Shown here: positions 35,656 through 44,900 of the stretch, piece after piece
Layout of the letters: every line of letters begins with the position of its first letter
How positions within the stretch are numbered: the stretch's first letter is position 1
Origin: Aminobacter sp. HY435
Lineage (GTDB): Bacteria; Pseudomonadota; Alphaproteobacteria; Rhizobiales; Rhizobiaceae
Assembly (NCBI RefSeq): GCF_027568395.1
Contig: NZ_JANKZL010000006.1
Coordinates: 62,001-126,000 of the forward strand
Length of the DNA: 64,000 bases
Direction: 5' to 3'
Notes under the pieces: generated by a model
Told to the model about the DNA's origin: nothing
The model's input: the letters and a program-made list of their open reading frames with translations, nothing else
The model's database searches: none
Made by a program: the position numbers and the translations under genes

Positions 35656-36275
35656 TCGTGATCCTCCGAGACGTGTATGCTGCAGGGCCTGCACGGCGAG
35701 CCGAGGTGCTCGCAAAGCGCTTCTATGACCTCGCTGGCGATCGCTTCCTTACGGTCGTCGCGCGTCGGCACAGTGATGTCGGCCAGCGCATAGACCGGGT
35801 AGCGTTCGTCCATCAGCCTGGCCAGCACCGCCCGCGGATCGGCATTCTGCAACAGCGGCCGGTTCTGCTTCTTGGAGACGCGCTCCATCAGCAGGTCGAG
35901 CTCGGCCTTGAGCCAGACCGACACGCCGTGACTGCCGATCGCCGCGCGGGTCTGCGCGTTCATGAAGGCGCCGCCGCCTGTCGACAGCACCTGCGGGCCG
36001 TTTTCCAGAACCCGTCCGATGACGCGCTGTTCCAGCGCACGGAATTCCGTTTCGCCGTAGCGTTCGAACAGTTCCGGTATCGTCATCCGCGACACCGCCT
36101 CGATCTCGTGATCGCTGTCGATGAAGCCCAGCCCCAGCGCCTGCGCGACCTTGCGGCCGATCGCTGTCTTGCCCGCCCCCATCAGGCCGACAAAGACGAC
36201 CGAACGCGAGCCAAGCCGCTCGAGCAACGCGGCGACCGAGGCTTCAGGCGATTGATTTTGGGCGTCGGGTGTCAT
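35652..36275 (-). CDS. aroK: Shikimate kinase
   Basis: 207 residues from the ATG at 36275, preceded by an AAGGGAAG ribosome site; a longer in-frame start at 36380 is disfavoured. P-loop GLMGAGKTA (30-38), shikimate-binding 'DSDHEIE', 'RALEQRV', 'LSTGGGAFM' and the lid '[13 protein letters not shown]'. Phosphorylates shikimate with ATP. First gene of the aroK-aroB-CBS operon. Confidence 0.94.
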   Translation of the reverse strand: MTPDAQNQSPEASVAALLERLGSRSVVFVGLMGAGKTAIGRKVAQALGLGFIDSDHEIEAVSRMTIPELFERYGETEFRALEQRVIGRVLENGPQVLSTGGGAFMNAQTRAAIGSHGVSVWLKAELDLLMERVSKKQNRPLLQNADPRAVLARLMDERYPVYALADITVPTRDDRKEAIASEVIEALCEHLGSPCRPCSIHVSEDHE

Positions 36276-36424
36276 GGCTTCCCTTTCGTCGGCGTATCGA
36301 CATGAAAAGCCCGGTTGCGTCAAGCGCATCGCCCCCTTGTGCCCTTGAAATGGCGCAAACGGCGTCCCATAAGGGCACACGACTCAACGACACCGCGATC
36401 CAGGGCAGACGGGCGAACACATCG

Positions 36425-36574
36425 ATGCCGACGCTATTCCGGTTCCTTGTCACGCTCGCGGTCCTGGCGGGCATCGCCTACGGCGCCATGTTTGCGCTGG
36501 TGATGTTCGTGGAGCCGAAGAAGGCCGAAATCACCGTCCGCATTCCGCCTGAAAAACTCGCGCCGAAAAAATGA
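36425..36574 (+). CDS. Small single-helix membrane protein
   Basis: 49 residues: '[20 protein letters not shown]' begins one membrane helix (about 5-28), then a short charged tail ('[16 protein letters not shown]'). Its stop overlaps the xerD start by 4 bases, so it is translationally coupled to xerD. No known family; a conserved companion of xerD in rhizobia, to my memory. Function unknown. Confidence 0.7.
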   Translation: MPTLFRFLVTLAVLAGIAYGAMFALVMFVEPKKAEITVRIPPEKLAPKK

Positions 36575-37482
36575 ACAGCGGCGCGCGCATCGAAGCGTTC
36601 CTTGAAATGATGAGCGCCGAGCGCGGCGCCGCCGACAACACCCTGTCAAGCTACCGCCGCGACCTCGAAGACGCTTCCGAACATCTCGGCGGCCGGTTGG
36701 CCACCGCCGATGCCGAGGGCATCCGCAGCTATCTCGACGACATCGCCGGCCGTGGCTTCGCCGCGACCTCGCAGGCGCGCAAGCTGTCGGCCATCAGGCA
36801 GTTCTTCCGCTTCCTCTATGCCGAGGGTTTGCGCGGCGACGATCCGACGGGAACGCTCGACAGCCCGAAAAAAGACCGGCCGCTGCCCAAGACGATGAGT
36901 GAAGCCGAGACCGGCCGGCTGCTCGACCGTGCTGCGGTCGAGGCGGCGGCTCCCGACAGCGGGGACATCCTTTCCGCTGCAAGGATGCATGCGCTTGTCG
37001 AGGTGCTCTACGCCACCGGCCTGCGCGTGTCCGAACTGGTCAGCCTGCCGCTGACCGTGGCAATGCGCGACGAACGCTTCTTTGTGGTCCGCGGCAAGGG
37101 CGACAAGGACCGCATGGTGCCGCTGTCAACCAAGGCCAGGGATGCCATGCGCCGCTGGCTTGCGGAACGCAACCGCAACCCGAAACTGGCGGAGAGCCCG
37201 TATCTGTTTCCCGCAGCATCAGAAAGCGGACATCTGCCACGCCAGGTCTTTGCCCGCGACCTCAAGGGCCTCGCCGCTCGCGCCGGCATTGCCACGGCGA
37301 AAATATCGCCGCACGTACTGCGCCATGCCTTCGCCAGCCACCTGCTTCAAAACGGCGCTGACCTGCGGGCCGTACAGCAATTGCTTGGCCATTCCGACAT
37401 TTCGACCACCCAAATCTACACCCATGTGCTCGAAGAACGGCTGCTCAAACTGGTCAACGAGCATCACCCGCTTGCCGATTAA
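36571..37482 (+). CDS. xerD: Site-specific tyrosine recombinase XerD
   Basis: 303 residues. N-terminal SAM-like core-binding domain (about 1-100), then the catalytic domain with the full set R152, K176, H248, R251, H274 and Y283 ('[14 protein letters not shown]', '[16 protein letters not shown]'). With XerC it resolves chromosome dimers at dif during division. The chromosomal context and lack of phage neighbours argue against a prophage integrase. Confidence 0.92.
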   Translation: MNSGARIEAFLEMMSAERGAADNTLSSYRRDLEDASEHLGGRLATADAEGIRSYLDDIAGRGFAATSQARKLSAIRQFFRFLYAEGLRGDDPTGTLDSPKKDRPLPKTMSEAETGRLLDRAAVEAAAPDSGDILSAARMHALVEVLYATGLRVSELVSLPLTVAMRDERFFVVRGKGDKDRMVPLSTKARDAMRRWLAERNRNPKLAESPYLFPAASESGHLPRQVFARDLKGLAARAGIATAKISPHVLRHAFASHLLQNGADLRAVQQLLGHSDISTTQIYTHVLEERLLKLVNEHHPLAD

Positions 37483-37581
37483 GGCCCATATCGCTATGTG
37501 AGTGCCTCATTCCATTGGCGCGGCACCGCTTTTGTCGGTCTCCCGGCGCCTCAAATTTTCAGCGTGGTAGTCCGCTCGCCA

Positions 37582-38532
37582 ATGTACAATTACCTCGATT
37601 TCGAAAAGCCCGTCGCCGACCTCGAAGGCAAGATCCTCGAGCTCAAGAAGCTCGCCGAGAATGGCGAGGCGGTCGATGTCGGCGATGAGATCCAGCGGCT
37701 GGAAAAGCGTTCGCGCGATGCCCTGCGCGACGCCTACAAGGCGCTGACACCCTGGCAGAAAGTCCAGGTGGCGCGCCACCCCGATCGTCCGCATTGCCTC
37801 GACTACATCAACGGCCTGTTCAGCGATTTCACGCTTCTGGCTGGCGACCGCAACTTCGGCGAAGACAATGCCATGGTCAGCGGCTTCGCACGATTCCGCG
37901 GCGAACCGGTGCTGGTGCTTGGCCAGGAAAAGGGCTCCGACACCAAGAGCCGCCTCAAGCACAATTTCGGCTCGGTCCGTCCCGAAGGCTACCGCAAGGC
38001 GGTTCGCCTGATGGAGATGGCCGACCGCTTCCAGATTCCGGTCGTGATGCTGGTCGATACCGCCGGCGCATATCCCGGCGTCGGCGCCGAAGAGCGCGGC
38101 CAGGCCGAAGCAATCGCTCGCTCCACCTCTGCATGCCTCGGCCTCAAGGTGCCGTCGATCGCAGTCGTGATCGGCGAGGGCGGCTCGGGCGGCGCTATCG
38201 CCATTGCCACTGCCAACCGCGTGTTCATGCTCGAGCATGCGATCTATTCGGTGATTTCGCCTGAAGGCGCGGCGTCGATCCTTTGGCGCGACACGACGCG
38301 CTCTAAGGACGCCGCGACCAACATGAAGATCACTGCGCAGGACCTTCTCAACCTCAAGATCATCGACCAGATCATCGACGAGCCGCTCGGCGGCGCGCAT
38401 CGCAACGCCGAGGCGGTGATTTCGGCGACCGGCGACCTGATCGCCAAGACATTCAAGGAATTCGCCGGTTCCGGCATCGATTTCCGCGAGCAGCGCCGCG
38501 AAAAGTATCTGGCCATCGGCCGCAGCCTCTGA
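37582..38532 (+). CDS. accA: Acetyl-CoA carboxylase carboxyltransferase subunit alpha
   Basis: 316 residues from the ATG at 37582 ('[18 protein letters not shown]'); a longer frame from 37498 is not supported. Carboxyltransferase motifs: '[11 protein letters not shown]', '[20 protein letters not shown]', '[14 protein letters not shown]'. Together with AccD it transfers the carboxyl from biotin to acetyl-CoA, the committed step of fatty-acid synthesis. A strong hairpin follows 10 bases after the stop. Confidence 0.96.
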   Translation: MYNYLDFEKPVADLEGKILELKKLAENGEAVDVGDEIQRLEKRSRDALRDAYKALTPWQKVQVARHPDRPHCLDYINGLFSDFTLLAGDRNFGEDNAMVSGFARFRGEPVLVLGQEKGSDTKSRLKHNFGSVRPEGYRKAVRLMEMADRFQIPVVMLVDTAGAYPGVGAEERGQAEAIARSTSACLGLKVPSIAVVIGEGGSGGAIAIATANRVFMLEHAIYSVISPEGAASILWRDTTRSKDAATNMKITAQDLLNLKIIDQIIDEPLGGAHRNAEAVISATGDLIAKTFKEFAGSGIDFREQRREKYLAIGRSL

Positions 38533-38541
38533 TTGTGCAAA

Positions 38542-38573
38542 CTGCGGCCTGATCGGGCCGCAGCCCATTTTTC
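38542..38573 (+). terminator. Rho-independent terminator after accA
   Basis: CTGCGGCC (38542-38549) / GGCCGCAG (38556-38563), perfect 8-bp stem, 6-base loop, then CCCATTTTT. Confidence 0.85.
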
Positions 38574-38756
38574 GCCACAAAATTGCCGCCTCGCCAAGTT
38601 CAATGAACTTGCCGTGAATTTTGCGCGCGTGGGACGGGCCTGGAACTTGCGGTAAGGAATTTTCAAGGTTAACGACCCTAAGGTCGAAGCAGTATCAGGA
38701 CGGGCCAGCCACGGGCGCGGACGCGCCATCGCTGCAAACGAGACGACTTTAGACCA

Positions 38757-40058
38757 ATGATCGCCAATATCGCACGTGCCGGATTTGTCCTCGCTGCCCT
38801 TGCGGTGGCCGGCTGTTCGGAATCTTCCGTGAACGATTTCGTGCCCCAGCATGCCAACCGGCAGCTCTCGCCCAGGATCATGGCCGAGATGAAGGCCAAG
38901 GGCATGAACAAGAGCTCGCCCGTACTGGCGCGCGTCTTCAAGGAAGAGGGCAAGCTGGAAGTCTGGAAACAGAAGACCAACGGCCGCTACGACATCGTCG
39001 CCAGCTACGACATCTGCAAGATGTCCGGCAAGCTTGGCCCGAAATTCACCGAGGGCGACCGCCAGTCGCCGGAGGGGTTCTACACGGTGCGTCCGGGACA
39101 GATGAACCCGAACTCCAGCTACCACCTGGCGTTCAACATCGGCTATCCCAACACCTATGACCGCGCCAACGGCCGCACCGGCTCGAACCTGATGGTTCAC
39201 GGCGCCTGCTCGTCATCTGGCTGCTTCTCGATGACCGATGCGCAGATCGAGGAGATCTATGCCTTTGCCCGCGACGCGTTCAAGGGCGGCCAGACCGAGT
39301 TTCAGGTGCAGTCCTATCCATTCCGGATGACCGCCGCCAACATGGCGCGTTACCGGAGCGACCCGAACTATCAGTTCTGGACCATGCTGAAGGAAGGCTA
39401 CGACCACTTCGAGATCACCAAGATGCCGCCGAAAGTCGACGTCTGCGAGAAGCGCTACGTCTTCAACCGTATCCCCGAGGCCGGTGCCAGCTTCAATCCG
39501 ACCGGCGCCTGCCCCGCCTACACGCAGCCGCAGTCTCTGCAGACGGCCTACCAGTCGTATAAGACCCAGTATGACAGCGCCTTTGCCGGCGCAGCAGGCG
39601 GCGAAGCCCCGAAGCCGACCATCGCAGGCATCAAGGAAGCCAATCTGGTGTCCGACTGGACCAAGCGCCGCGCCCGCGGCGAGCGCGTGACCATGGAACC
39701 GCCGGCCATGGCATCGGATGGCTCCGTCGTCCAGACGACAGCAAGGATGGGCCGCATCGATTCCGCCGAGGGTCGCCGCATGGCGGCGCTTGAGGCAGAG
39801 CAAGCCGCCAAGACGAAGGCCGCCGAGCAAAAGCTTGCAGCAGCCGAGGCAGCGAAGGCCGCCAAGATCGCTGCCGCTGAAGCTGCCAAGGCAGCCAAGC
39901 TCGCCGCCCAGCAGCCGGTGGCCACCGCCGGCGTGCCGTCACCGACCCCTGTTGTCGCCGAGGAGGCGCCCGCCCAGGCGGCGCAGGTCGCCCCGACCGA
40001 AGGCGACGGCGCCACCGCCAAGCTCAAGAAGAAACTGCTCAACCTGTTCGGCAGTTGA
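38757..40058 (+). CDS. Murein L,D-transpeptidase family lipoprotein (YafK-like)
   Basis: 433 residues. Lipobox 'LAVAGC' gives C20 as the lipidated residue. The YkuD/YafK catalytic core holds H148 and C156 in 'VHGACSSSGCFSM'. The C-terminal third is low-complexity, with Ala/Lys heptad-like repeats (about 345-385), a Pro/Val linker and a basic amphipathic end ('KLKKKLLNLFGS'). L,D-transpeptidases crosslink peptidoglycan or attach proteins to it; the YafK branch is linked to hydrolysis of such attachments. The tail may bind envelope or DNA, which is inference. Stop overlaps a possible start of the TusA-like gene. Confidence 0.87.
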   Translation: MIANIARAGFVLAALAVAGCSESSVNDFVPQHANRQLSPRIMAEMKAKGMNKSSPVLARVFKEEGKLEVWKQKTNGRYDIVASYDICKMSGKLGPKFTEGDRQSPEGFYTVRPGQMNPNSSYHLAFNIGYPNTYDRANGRTGSNLMVHGACSSSGCFSMTDAQIEEIYAFARDAFKGGQTEFQVQSYPFRMTAANMARYRSDPNYQFWTMLKEGYDHFEITKMPPKVDVCEKRYVFNRIPEAGASFNPTGACPAYTQPQSLQTAYQSYKTQYDSAFAGAAGGEAPKPTIAGIKEANLVSDWTKRRARGERVTMEPPAMASDGSVVQTTARMGRIDSAEGRRMAALEAEQAAKTKAAEQKLAAAEAAKAAKIAAAEAAKAAKLAAQQPVATAGVPSPTPVVAEEAPAQAAQVAPTEGDGATAKLKKKLLNLFGS

Positions 40059-40063
40059 TCGCG

Positions 40064-40297
40064 GTGAGCGCAACCACTGATATCTACGATCTCAGGGGGC
40101 TGAACTGCCCCCTGCCCGTGCTCAAGGCCAAGCGCCGCCTTGCCGATCTGGCCCCGGGCAGCCAGCTGTGGCTTGAAACCACCGACCCTCTTGCGGTGAT
40201 CGACATTCCTGCCTTCTGCCAGGATGCCGGCCACAGGCTGGTCGAGACCACCGCCGTCGCTGGCGGTCATCGGTTTCTGATCGAGCGCGGAAGCTGA
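40064..40297 (+). CDS. TusA/SirA-like sulfur carrier protein
   Basis: 77 residues from the GTG at 40064; a TTG at 40055 overlapping the previous stop is the alternative. The conserved 'DLRGLNCPLPVLKAK' holds the sulfur-accepting Cys (C15). TusA-type proteins relay persulfide sulfur, for instance to tRNA 2-thiouridine or molybdopterin; the partner is not apparent. Closely follows the L,D-transpeptidase gene, so probably co-transcribed. Confidence 0.85.
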   Translation: MSATTDIYDLRGLNCPLPVLKAKRRLADLAPGSQLWLETTDPLAVIDIPAFCQDAGHRLVETTAVAGGHRFLIERGS

Positions 40298-40318
40298 TTT
40301 TCAAATCTCGGGAAGTGG

Positions 40319-40700
40319 TGCGTCCTTCGAGGCTCGCCCGTCAACTGAATCGCTGGTTCTGCCTCGCGTTGCGGGCTCGCACCTCAGGATGAGGACCGCT
40401 TGCGCCGGGCAACTGCGGAACGTTCGCGCCACAAGCACGCAACATAGCGCCGCCCCTCACCTGCCTGCCGGCATCCTCTCCCCGCAAGAACGGGGTGAGG
40501 ATCGCAGCTTCCGCGTCCAGGCATCTTGAGAAGAGTCAGACATCGAGCAGGCCCTGGGATGAGATTGGGTTAGAGCGGTGCGCCTGCGCCCCTCTCCTCG
40601 TTCTTGCGGCGAGAGGCAGGGTAAGGGGCTGCGCCGACGTCCAAAATCATGGTACCGGCCATGCACCGCGGGTCCTCATCCGGCGAGCCTCGAAGGACGC
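40319..40700. repeat. Composite intergenic mosaic repeat bounded by inverted repeats
   Basis: The ~410-base stretch between tusA-like and cobW-like genes holds no gene. Its ends are a perfect 20-bp inverted repeat: 40319-40338 (TGCGTCCTTCGAGGCTCGCC) against 40681-40700. Inside, a second pair, 'CCTCTCCCCGCAAGAACGGGG' type text near 40479 and its rough reverse 'CTCCTCGTTCTTGCGGCGAG' near 40596, is also opposed. Both units look like the dispersed intergenic repeats of rhizobial genomes. Confidence 0.65.
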
Positions 40701-40710
40701 AGCGACGCCC

Positions 40711-41841
40711 CTACCGCCCGGCGATTGCCAGCGGATTGTTCTCCATCGCCTCGCGGTCGGGCGTGTCGATGGCCGGCTTGTTGACGAAGGCGGCGAACAG
40801 GCGCTCGACATAATCGCGCGGCAGGTCGATGCCGATCAGCACGAGCCGGGTCCCGCGTACCGCATCGGGCCAGGCAGGCAGGCGCGCCGGAGGATGCAGC
40901 AGCTTCTGCACCCCATGGATCACCAGCGGCCGCGACCGGTCCTCGGCCAGTTCGACGATACCCTTGATGCGCAACATCTTGTCGCCCTGCGTCGACAGCA
41001 GCAGGTCGAGGAACATCTCGATCGTCGTGAACGGCAAGGCGCTGTCATGAACAAGCGTGAACGAGCCGACGCGGGCGTCGTGATGATGTCCGTGACCATG
41101 GTCGTGAGCGTGGTCGTGATGGTCATGCCCGTCGCCATGATGATGGTGATGGCGGTGATCATTCTCGGCCGCCTCGCCGAGCCAGCGGCGCACGTCGGCG
41201 GTCTTGGTCGCGGGATCGTACAATCCGCACTGGATGAGCTGCGTCATGGCGCACTCGCCCGCGGGGCGGATTTCGGCGCCCGGATTGATGCGGCGCAGCC
41301 GCTCCAGCAACGCCTCGGCCCAGGCCGGATCGTCAACCAGATCGGACTTGGTCAGCACGATAAGGTCGGCGACAGCGACCTGCTTGACCGCCTCGACATG
41401 GCCGTCGAGCGTCGCCGCGCCATTGACGGCGTCTACAACCGTGATGACGCCGTCGAGCCGGAAGGCGTGCAGCAGTGCCGGATGCCCCATGATCGACTGC
41501 AGCACCGGAACCGGGTCGGCCAGGCCTGTCGTCTCGATCACAACGCGAGCCAGCCGCTGGATGCGGCCGGTCTGGAGGCGGTCGACCAGGTCGGCCAGCG
41601 TGTCGACCAGTTCACCGCGCACCGTGCAGCACAGGCAGCCGTCGGATAGCTCGATCACCCCGTCAGACGCCTTTTCGACCAACAGATGGTCGATGGCGAC
41701 GTCGCCGAACTCATTGATGATGACGGCCGTGTCGGCCAGCGCCGGATCCTTCAGCAGCGCGTTCAGCAGCGTCGTCTTGCCGGCGCCGAGAAAGCCGGTC
41801 AGCACCGAAACCGGGATTGGAAATGCTGCGCCGGGGTTCAC
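40711..41841 (-). CDS. CobW-family GTPase / metallochaperone (COG0523)
   Basis: 376 residues from a GTG at 41841 that overlaps the stop of the upstream carboxypeptidase gene (GTGA). G3E GTPase motifs: Walker A GFLGAGKT (16-23), metal motif CxCC at 69-72 ('GCLCC'), 'ETTGLADP', 'LTKSDL'. A loop around residues 232-260 is packed with histidines alternating with Asp and Gly, a metal-binding store; the C-terminal CobW_C domain follows. COG0523 proteins deliver zinc or cobalt. The window has cobST but at a distance, so zinc is at least as likely as cobalt. No Zur box was recognised. Confidence 0.88.
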   Translation of the reverse strand: MNPGAAFPIPVSVLTGFLGAGKTTLLNALLKDPALADTAVIINEFGDVAIDHLLVEKASDGVIELSDGCLCCTVRGELVDTLADLVDRLQTGRIQRLARVVIETTGLADPVPVLQSIMGHPALLHAFRLDGVITVVDAVNGAATLDGHVEAVKQVAVADLIVLTKSDLVDDPAWAEALLERLRRINPGAEIRPAGECAMTQLIQCGLYDPATKTADVRRWLGEAAENDHRHHHHHGDGHDHHDHAHDHGHGHHHDARVGSFTLVHDSALPFTTIEMFLDLLLSTQGDKMLRIKGIVELAEDRSRPLVIHGVQKLLHPPARLPAWPDAVRGTRLVLIGIDLPRDYVERLFAAFVNKPAIDTPDREAMENNPLAIAGR

Positions 41842-42977
41842 GACCGCGCCTTCGTCGCAAGCGGTGCCGCTCCGGCCGGAGCGGGCATGTCCGGCCGCCA
41901 TGTCGGCAGCGGCACGTCAGCTTGTTCGACAAGATCGCGCCCTGCCAGCGCCTTGGGCACCGGGCCGGTCGCGCCGCCGAGGCTGACCGTCACCCAGCTC
42001 CGCGGGCGCGTCATCTCCGGGATGATCGAGACCTTTTCCGGCGCCGATCCGGCCTCCGTTGGCGCCGGCCCGTCCGAGGCGGCATGCTTGGCCTTCGGCG
42101 AGCAAACCGCCTCGCGCATGTTGGTGACGATGTCGCGATTGTCGCCGTAGGGCACGAGCCCCATCACGCTCATCGAGCTTCCGTTGCGGCCGAAGCCGCC
42201 CTGCAGCATCTTGGCGGCGTCTTCGGCGCGGTCGTCGGGCGAGGTCGCGCCAAGCACGATCGCTGCAAGCGTTCGCCCGTCGCGGCTGGCGGAGGCGATC
42301 AGGTTGAAGCCCGATTCGCAGACGAAGCCGGTCTTCATGCCGTCGGTGCCCGGAAACCGGCCGACCAGCGGATTGAAGTTCTTGAGCTTGGCCTTGCCGG
42401 CAATGATGCCCTCGATGTCGAAATAGGATTCGTATTGCGGATACTCGAGGCGGATTGCCCGCACCAGGATCGCGAGATCGCGGGCCGTCGTGTACTGCTC
42501 GGGATCGTGCAGGCCGTTGGCGTTGACCCAGTGGCTGCCGGTCATGCCGAGACGCCGGGCTTCGGCGTTCATGCGTTCGGCAAACGCCTCGGTCGAGCCG
42601 CCGACATTCTCGCCGATCGCCGCGGCGACGTCGTTGGCCGACTTGACCATGATGATCTTCAGTGCATTGTCGAGCGTCAGCACGGATCCGGGCTTGTAAC
42701 CCATCTTGGCCGGCGGGAAGGCCGCCGCCCGCTTGCTGATCTTGATCGGCGAGTTCAGCGCCAGTTCGCCTGCCTGGACGGCGCGAAACGTCGTGTAGGC
42801 CGTCATCAGCTTGGTCAGCGACGCCGGATGCCAGCGCATGAAGGCCTCCTGGTGCTCGATCACCGCGCCGGAATTGATATCGAAAAGCAGCGCCGGATTG
42901 GCCGCGGCCGAGCCCACGCCGATCATCGTGGCGGCTGCAAGACCAAGGAACGTGCTTTTGACGAACTGCATCTTCAT
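41838..42977 (-). CDS. D-alanyl-D-alanine carboxypeptidase (PBP5/6-like)
   Basis: 379 residues from the ATG at 42977 (others at 42974 and 43049). Signal peptide 'FLGLAAATMIGVGSAAA'. Active-site triad of serine penicillin-binding proteins: S54-x-x-K57 ('SLTK'), S114-A-N116, K216-T-G ('GMKTGF'). The C-terminal ~90 residues are not the usual membrane-anchoring domain but a Pro/Ala-rich tail. Trims pentapeptide side chains of peptidoglycan in the periplasm. Coupled by overlap to the CobW-type gene, which may metallate an envelope protein under zinc shortage. Confidence 0.9.
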   Translation of the reverse strand: MKMQFVKSTFLGLAAATMIGVGSAAANPALLFDINSGAVIEHQEAFMRWHPASLTKLMTAYTTFRAVQAGELALNSPIKISKRAAAFPPAKMGYKPGSVLTLDNALKIIMVKSANDVAAAIGENVGGSTEAFAERMNAEARRLGMTGSHWVNANGLHDPEQYTTARDLAILVRAIRLEYPQYESYFDIEGIIAGKAKLKNFNPLVGRFPGTDGMKTGFVCESGFNLIASASRDGRTLAAIVLGATSPDDRAEDAAKMLQGGFGRNGSSMSVMGLVPYGDNRDIVTNMREAVCSPKAKHAASDGPAPTEAGSAPEKVSIIPEMTRPRSWVTVSLGGATGPVPKALAGRDLVEQADVPLPTWRPDMPAPAGAAPLATKARS

Positions 42978-43190
42978 CATCAAATCCGAAATAGCCTCTT
43001 GCCGATCATAACCGGCCGTCCATAAGATTTCCGTAAACCGGGATGGCAACGCGCTGGCCGGTCAAAAGCCATGGCCACGACGTCGCCGCCGCTGCTAAAT
43101 AGCCTATGTGACGTCAAGATGGCAGAGCTTGCACGATCACAATTGCGAATCCGGACCGCTGGTCCAACAAACAGGAAGTCGAGACAAATC

Positions 43191-44354
43191 ATGCCGATCC
43201 TGAACCGAGCCGCCGAAATGCAGGAAGAAATTGCTGGCTGGCGCCGCCACCTGCACCAGAAGCCTGAGCTCAATTTCGACGTCTTCGAAACCGCCGACTT
43301 CGTCACCGGAAAGCTGAAAGAGTTCGGCTGCGACGAGATCGTCACCGGGCTCGGCAAGACCGGCGTGGTCGGCATCATCAAGGGCAATCTCGGCAAGGGT
43401 GGCGTCGTGGGCCTGCGCGCCGACATGGACGCGCTGCCGATCGAGGAGATCACCGGCAAGCCCTACGCCTCGACCGTTCCGGGCAAGATGCACGCCTGCG
43501 GCCATGACGGCCACACCGCCATGCTGCTGGGTGCGGCCAAATATCTCGCCGAGACGCGCAATTTCGCCGGCGACGTCGCCGTCATCTTCCAGCCCGCCGA
43601 AGAAGGCGGCGGCGGCGGCAACGAGATGGTCAAGGACGGCATGATGGAGCGCTTCGGCATCGAAAAGGTGTTTGGTATGCACAACATGCCAAGCCTGCCC
43701 GTCGGCCAGTTCGCCATTCGCCCGGGCGCCATCATGGCCGCCACCGCCGAATTCACCATCACCGTCACCGGCAAGGGCGGCCATGCCGCCATGCCGCACC
43801 ACGCCATCGATCCGATTGTCGCCGGCAGCCAGTTGGTAACCGCCCTTCAGGCCATCGCTTCGCGCTCGACCGACCCGGCCGAGGCCATCGTCGTCTCGGT
43901 GACCAAGTTCAACGCCGGCTCGGCCTACAATGTCATTCCCGAGCACGCGGTGCTTGCCGGTACCGTTCGCACGCTGAAGAAGGAGGTGGCGAAGCTCGCC
44001 GAGGCGCGCATGCACGCCATCTGCCGCGGCGTCGCCGAAGCCACCGGCACTGCCATCGAACTCGACTACGATGCCAACTATCCGGTCACCTTCAACCACC
44101 CCGACGAGACGGTCTTTGCCGGCGATGTCGCAGCGGCAGTCGCCGGCGAGCCCAAAGTGCACCGGGAAATCCAGCCGCTGATGGGCGGCGAGGATTTTTC
44201 CTACATGCTGGAAGCACGCCCCGGCGCCTTCATCTTCATCGGCAATGGCGACAGCGCCAACCTTCACCACCCGGCCTATGACTTCAACGACGAGGTCATC
44301 CCGCACGGCGTCAGCTACTGGGTGCGCCTGGCCGAGACCGCCCTCGCCGCATAA
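43191..44354 (+). CDS. M20 family amidohydrolase (hippurate hydrolase-like)
   Basis: 387 residues from the ATG at 43191; a longer frame from 43071 lacks support. M20D features: 'WRRHLHQKPELNFD', 'RADMDALPIEE', zinc ligands in 'MHACGHDGHTAML' (C103, H105), 'FQPAEEGGGGG' and 'GGEDFSYMLEARPGAF'. Relatives cleave N-acyl or indole-3-acetyl amino acids, so plant-hormone conjugates are possible substrates, inferred. Cytosolic. A terminator-like hairpin follows. Confidence 0.88.
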   Translation: MPILNRAAEMQEEIAGWRRHLHQKPELNFDVFETADFVTGKLKEFGCDEIVTGLGKTGVVGIIKGNLGKGGVVGLRADMDALPIEEITGKPYASTVPGKMHACGHDGHTAMLLGAAKYLAETRNFAGDVAVIFQPAEEGGGGGNEMVKDGMMERFGIEKVFGMHNMPSLPVGQFAIRPGAIMAATAEFTITVTGKGGHAAMPHHAIDPIVAGSQLVTALQAIASRSTDPAEAIVVSVTKFNAGSAYNVIPEHAVLAGTVRTLKKEVAKLAEARMHAICRGVAEATGTAIELDYDANYPVTFNHPDETVFAGDVAAAVAGEPKVHREIQPLMGGEDFSYMLEARPGAFIFIGNGDSANLHHPAYDFNDEVIPHGVSYWVRLAETALAA

Positions 44355-44368
44355 CGCCTCCGAAACGC

Positions 44369-44395
44369 GTCCAGGGCTGCAACGCCGCCCTGGAC
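44369..44395 (+). terminator. Hairpin terminator after the M20 gene
   Basis: GTCCAGGGC (44369-44377) / GCCCTGGAC (44387-44395), perfect 9-bp stem, 9-base loop, weak T content downstream. Confidence 0.55.
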
Positions 44396-44498
44396 CCGTT
44401 CGAATTTCGTCGCATCGGGCGCGGTTTGGCCTCTCAGACCAAAGCCCGGCAAAAACCGTTGGCGAATCCGCCGGAAGCCGCTATGTGTGCTGCCGAGT

Positions 44499-44575
44499 GG
44501 TCCCGTAGCTCAGTAGGATAGAGCGGCAGATTCCTAATCTGTAGGTCACAGGTTCGATTCCTGTCGGGATCACCA
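44499..44575 (+). tRNA. tRNA-Arg (anticodon CCU)
   Basis: 77 bases, cloverleaf complete. Acceptor GGTCCCG pairs with CGGGATC (one G-U), D arm in 'TAGCTCAGTAGGATAGAGC', anticodon stem GCAGA/TCTGT around the loop TTCCTAA with anticodon CCT, T arm ACAGG-TTCGATT-CCTGT, encoded CCA. It reads AGG codons, rare in such genomes. tRNA-Arg genes of this kind are frequent integration sites; no duplicate of its 3' end was seen in the window. Confidence 0.97.
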
Positions 44576-44593
44576 CTCAAGCCCTTCAAATCA

Positions 44594-44660
44594 TTGGCGT
44601 AATCGAGTTGGTGAAAATCCGCTGCATGTAGCAGTTCGTTGCATTTTCAGTTTACGCCAA
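44594..44660. repeat. Nested inverted repeat next to tRNA-Arg
   Basis: Three stems nest around one centre: TTGGCGTAA (44594-44602) with TTACGCCAA (44652-44660), TGAAAAT (44612-44618) with ATTTTCA (44643-44649), and CTGC (44622-44625) with GCAG (44631-44634). It starts 18 bases beyond the tRNA. Confidence 0.7.
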
Positions 44661-44900
44661 CTTCATGCCAATCGCGCATTCGTCCACCCATTTTGCAGCG
44701 TTGCGATTCGAGGCGGGCATCGATGATGCGTCATCTCCTGACCCGGGCAACACGGCGCGGCGGCATCAATCCGCAAGCAGCCGGGCACGCGGCGTGCGAA
44801 TGGAGGAGTTTCCTGAAATCGATCAGAGTATCTTGAAAGACAGGCGCCCCAATCTGTGCGCCTATCTTCATTCGTGAATCAACTGGGCGGAATGCGCGTG

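Noticed and set aside
36571-37482. Tyrosine recombinase as a prophage or island integrase
   Set aside because: Length, N-terminal domain and the accA/aroK neighbourhood match chromosomal XerD.
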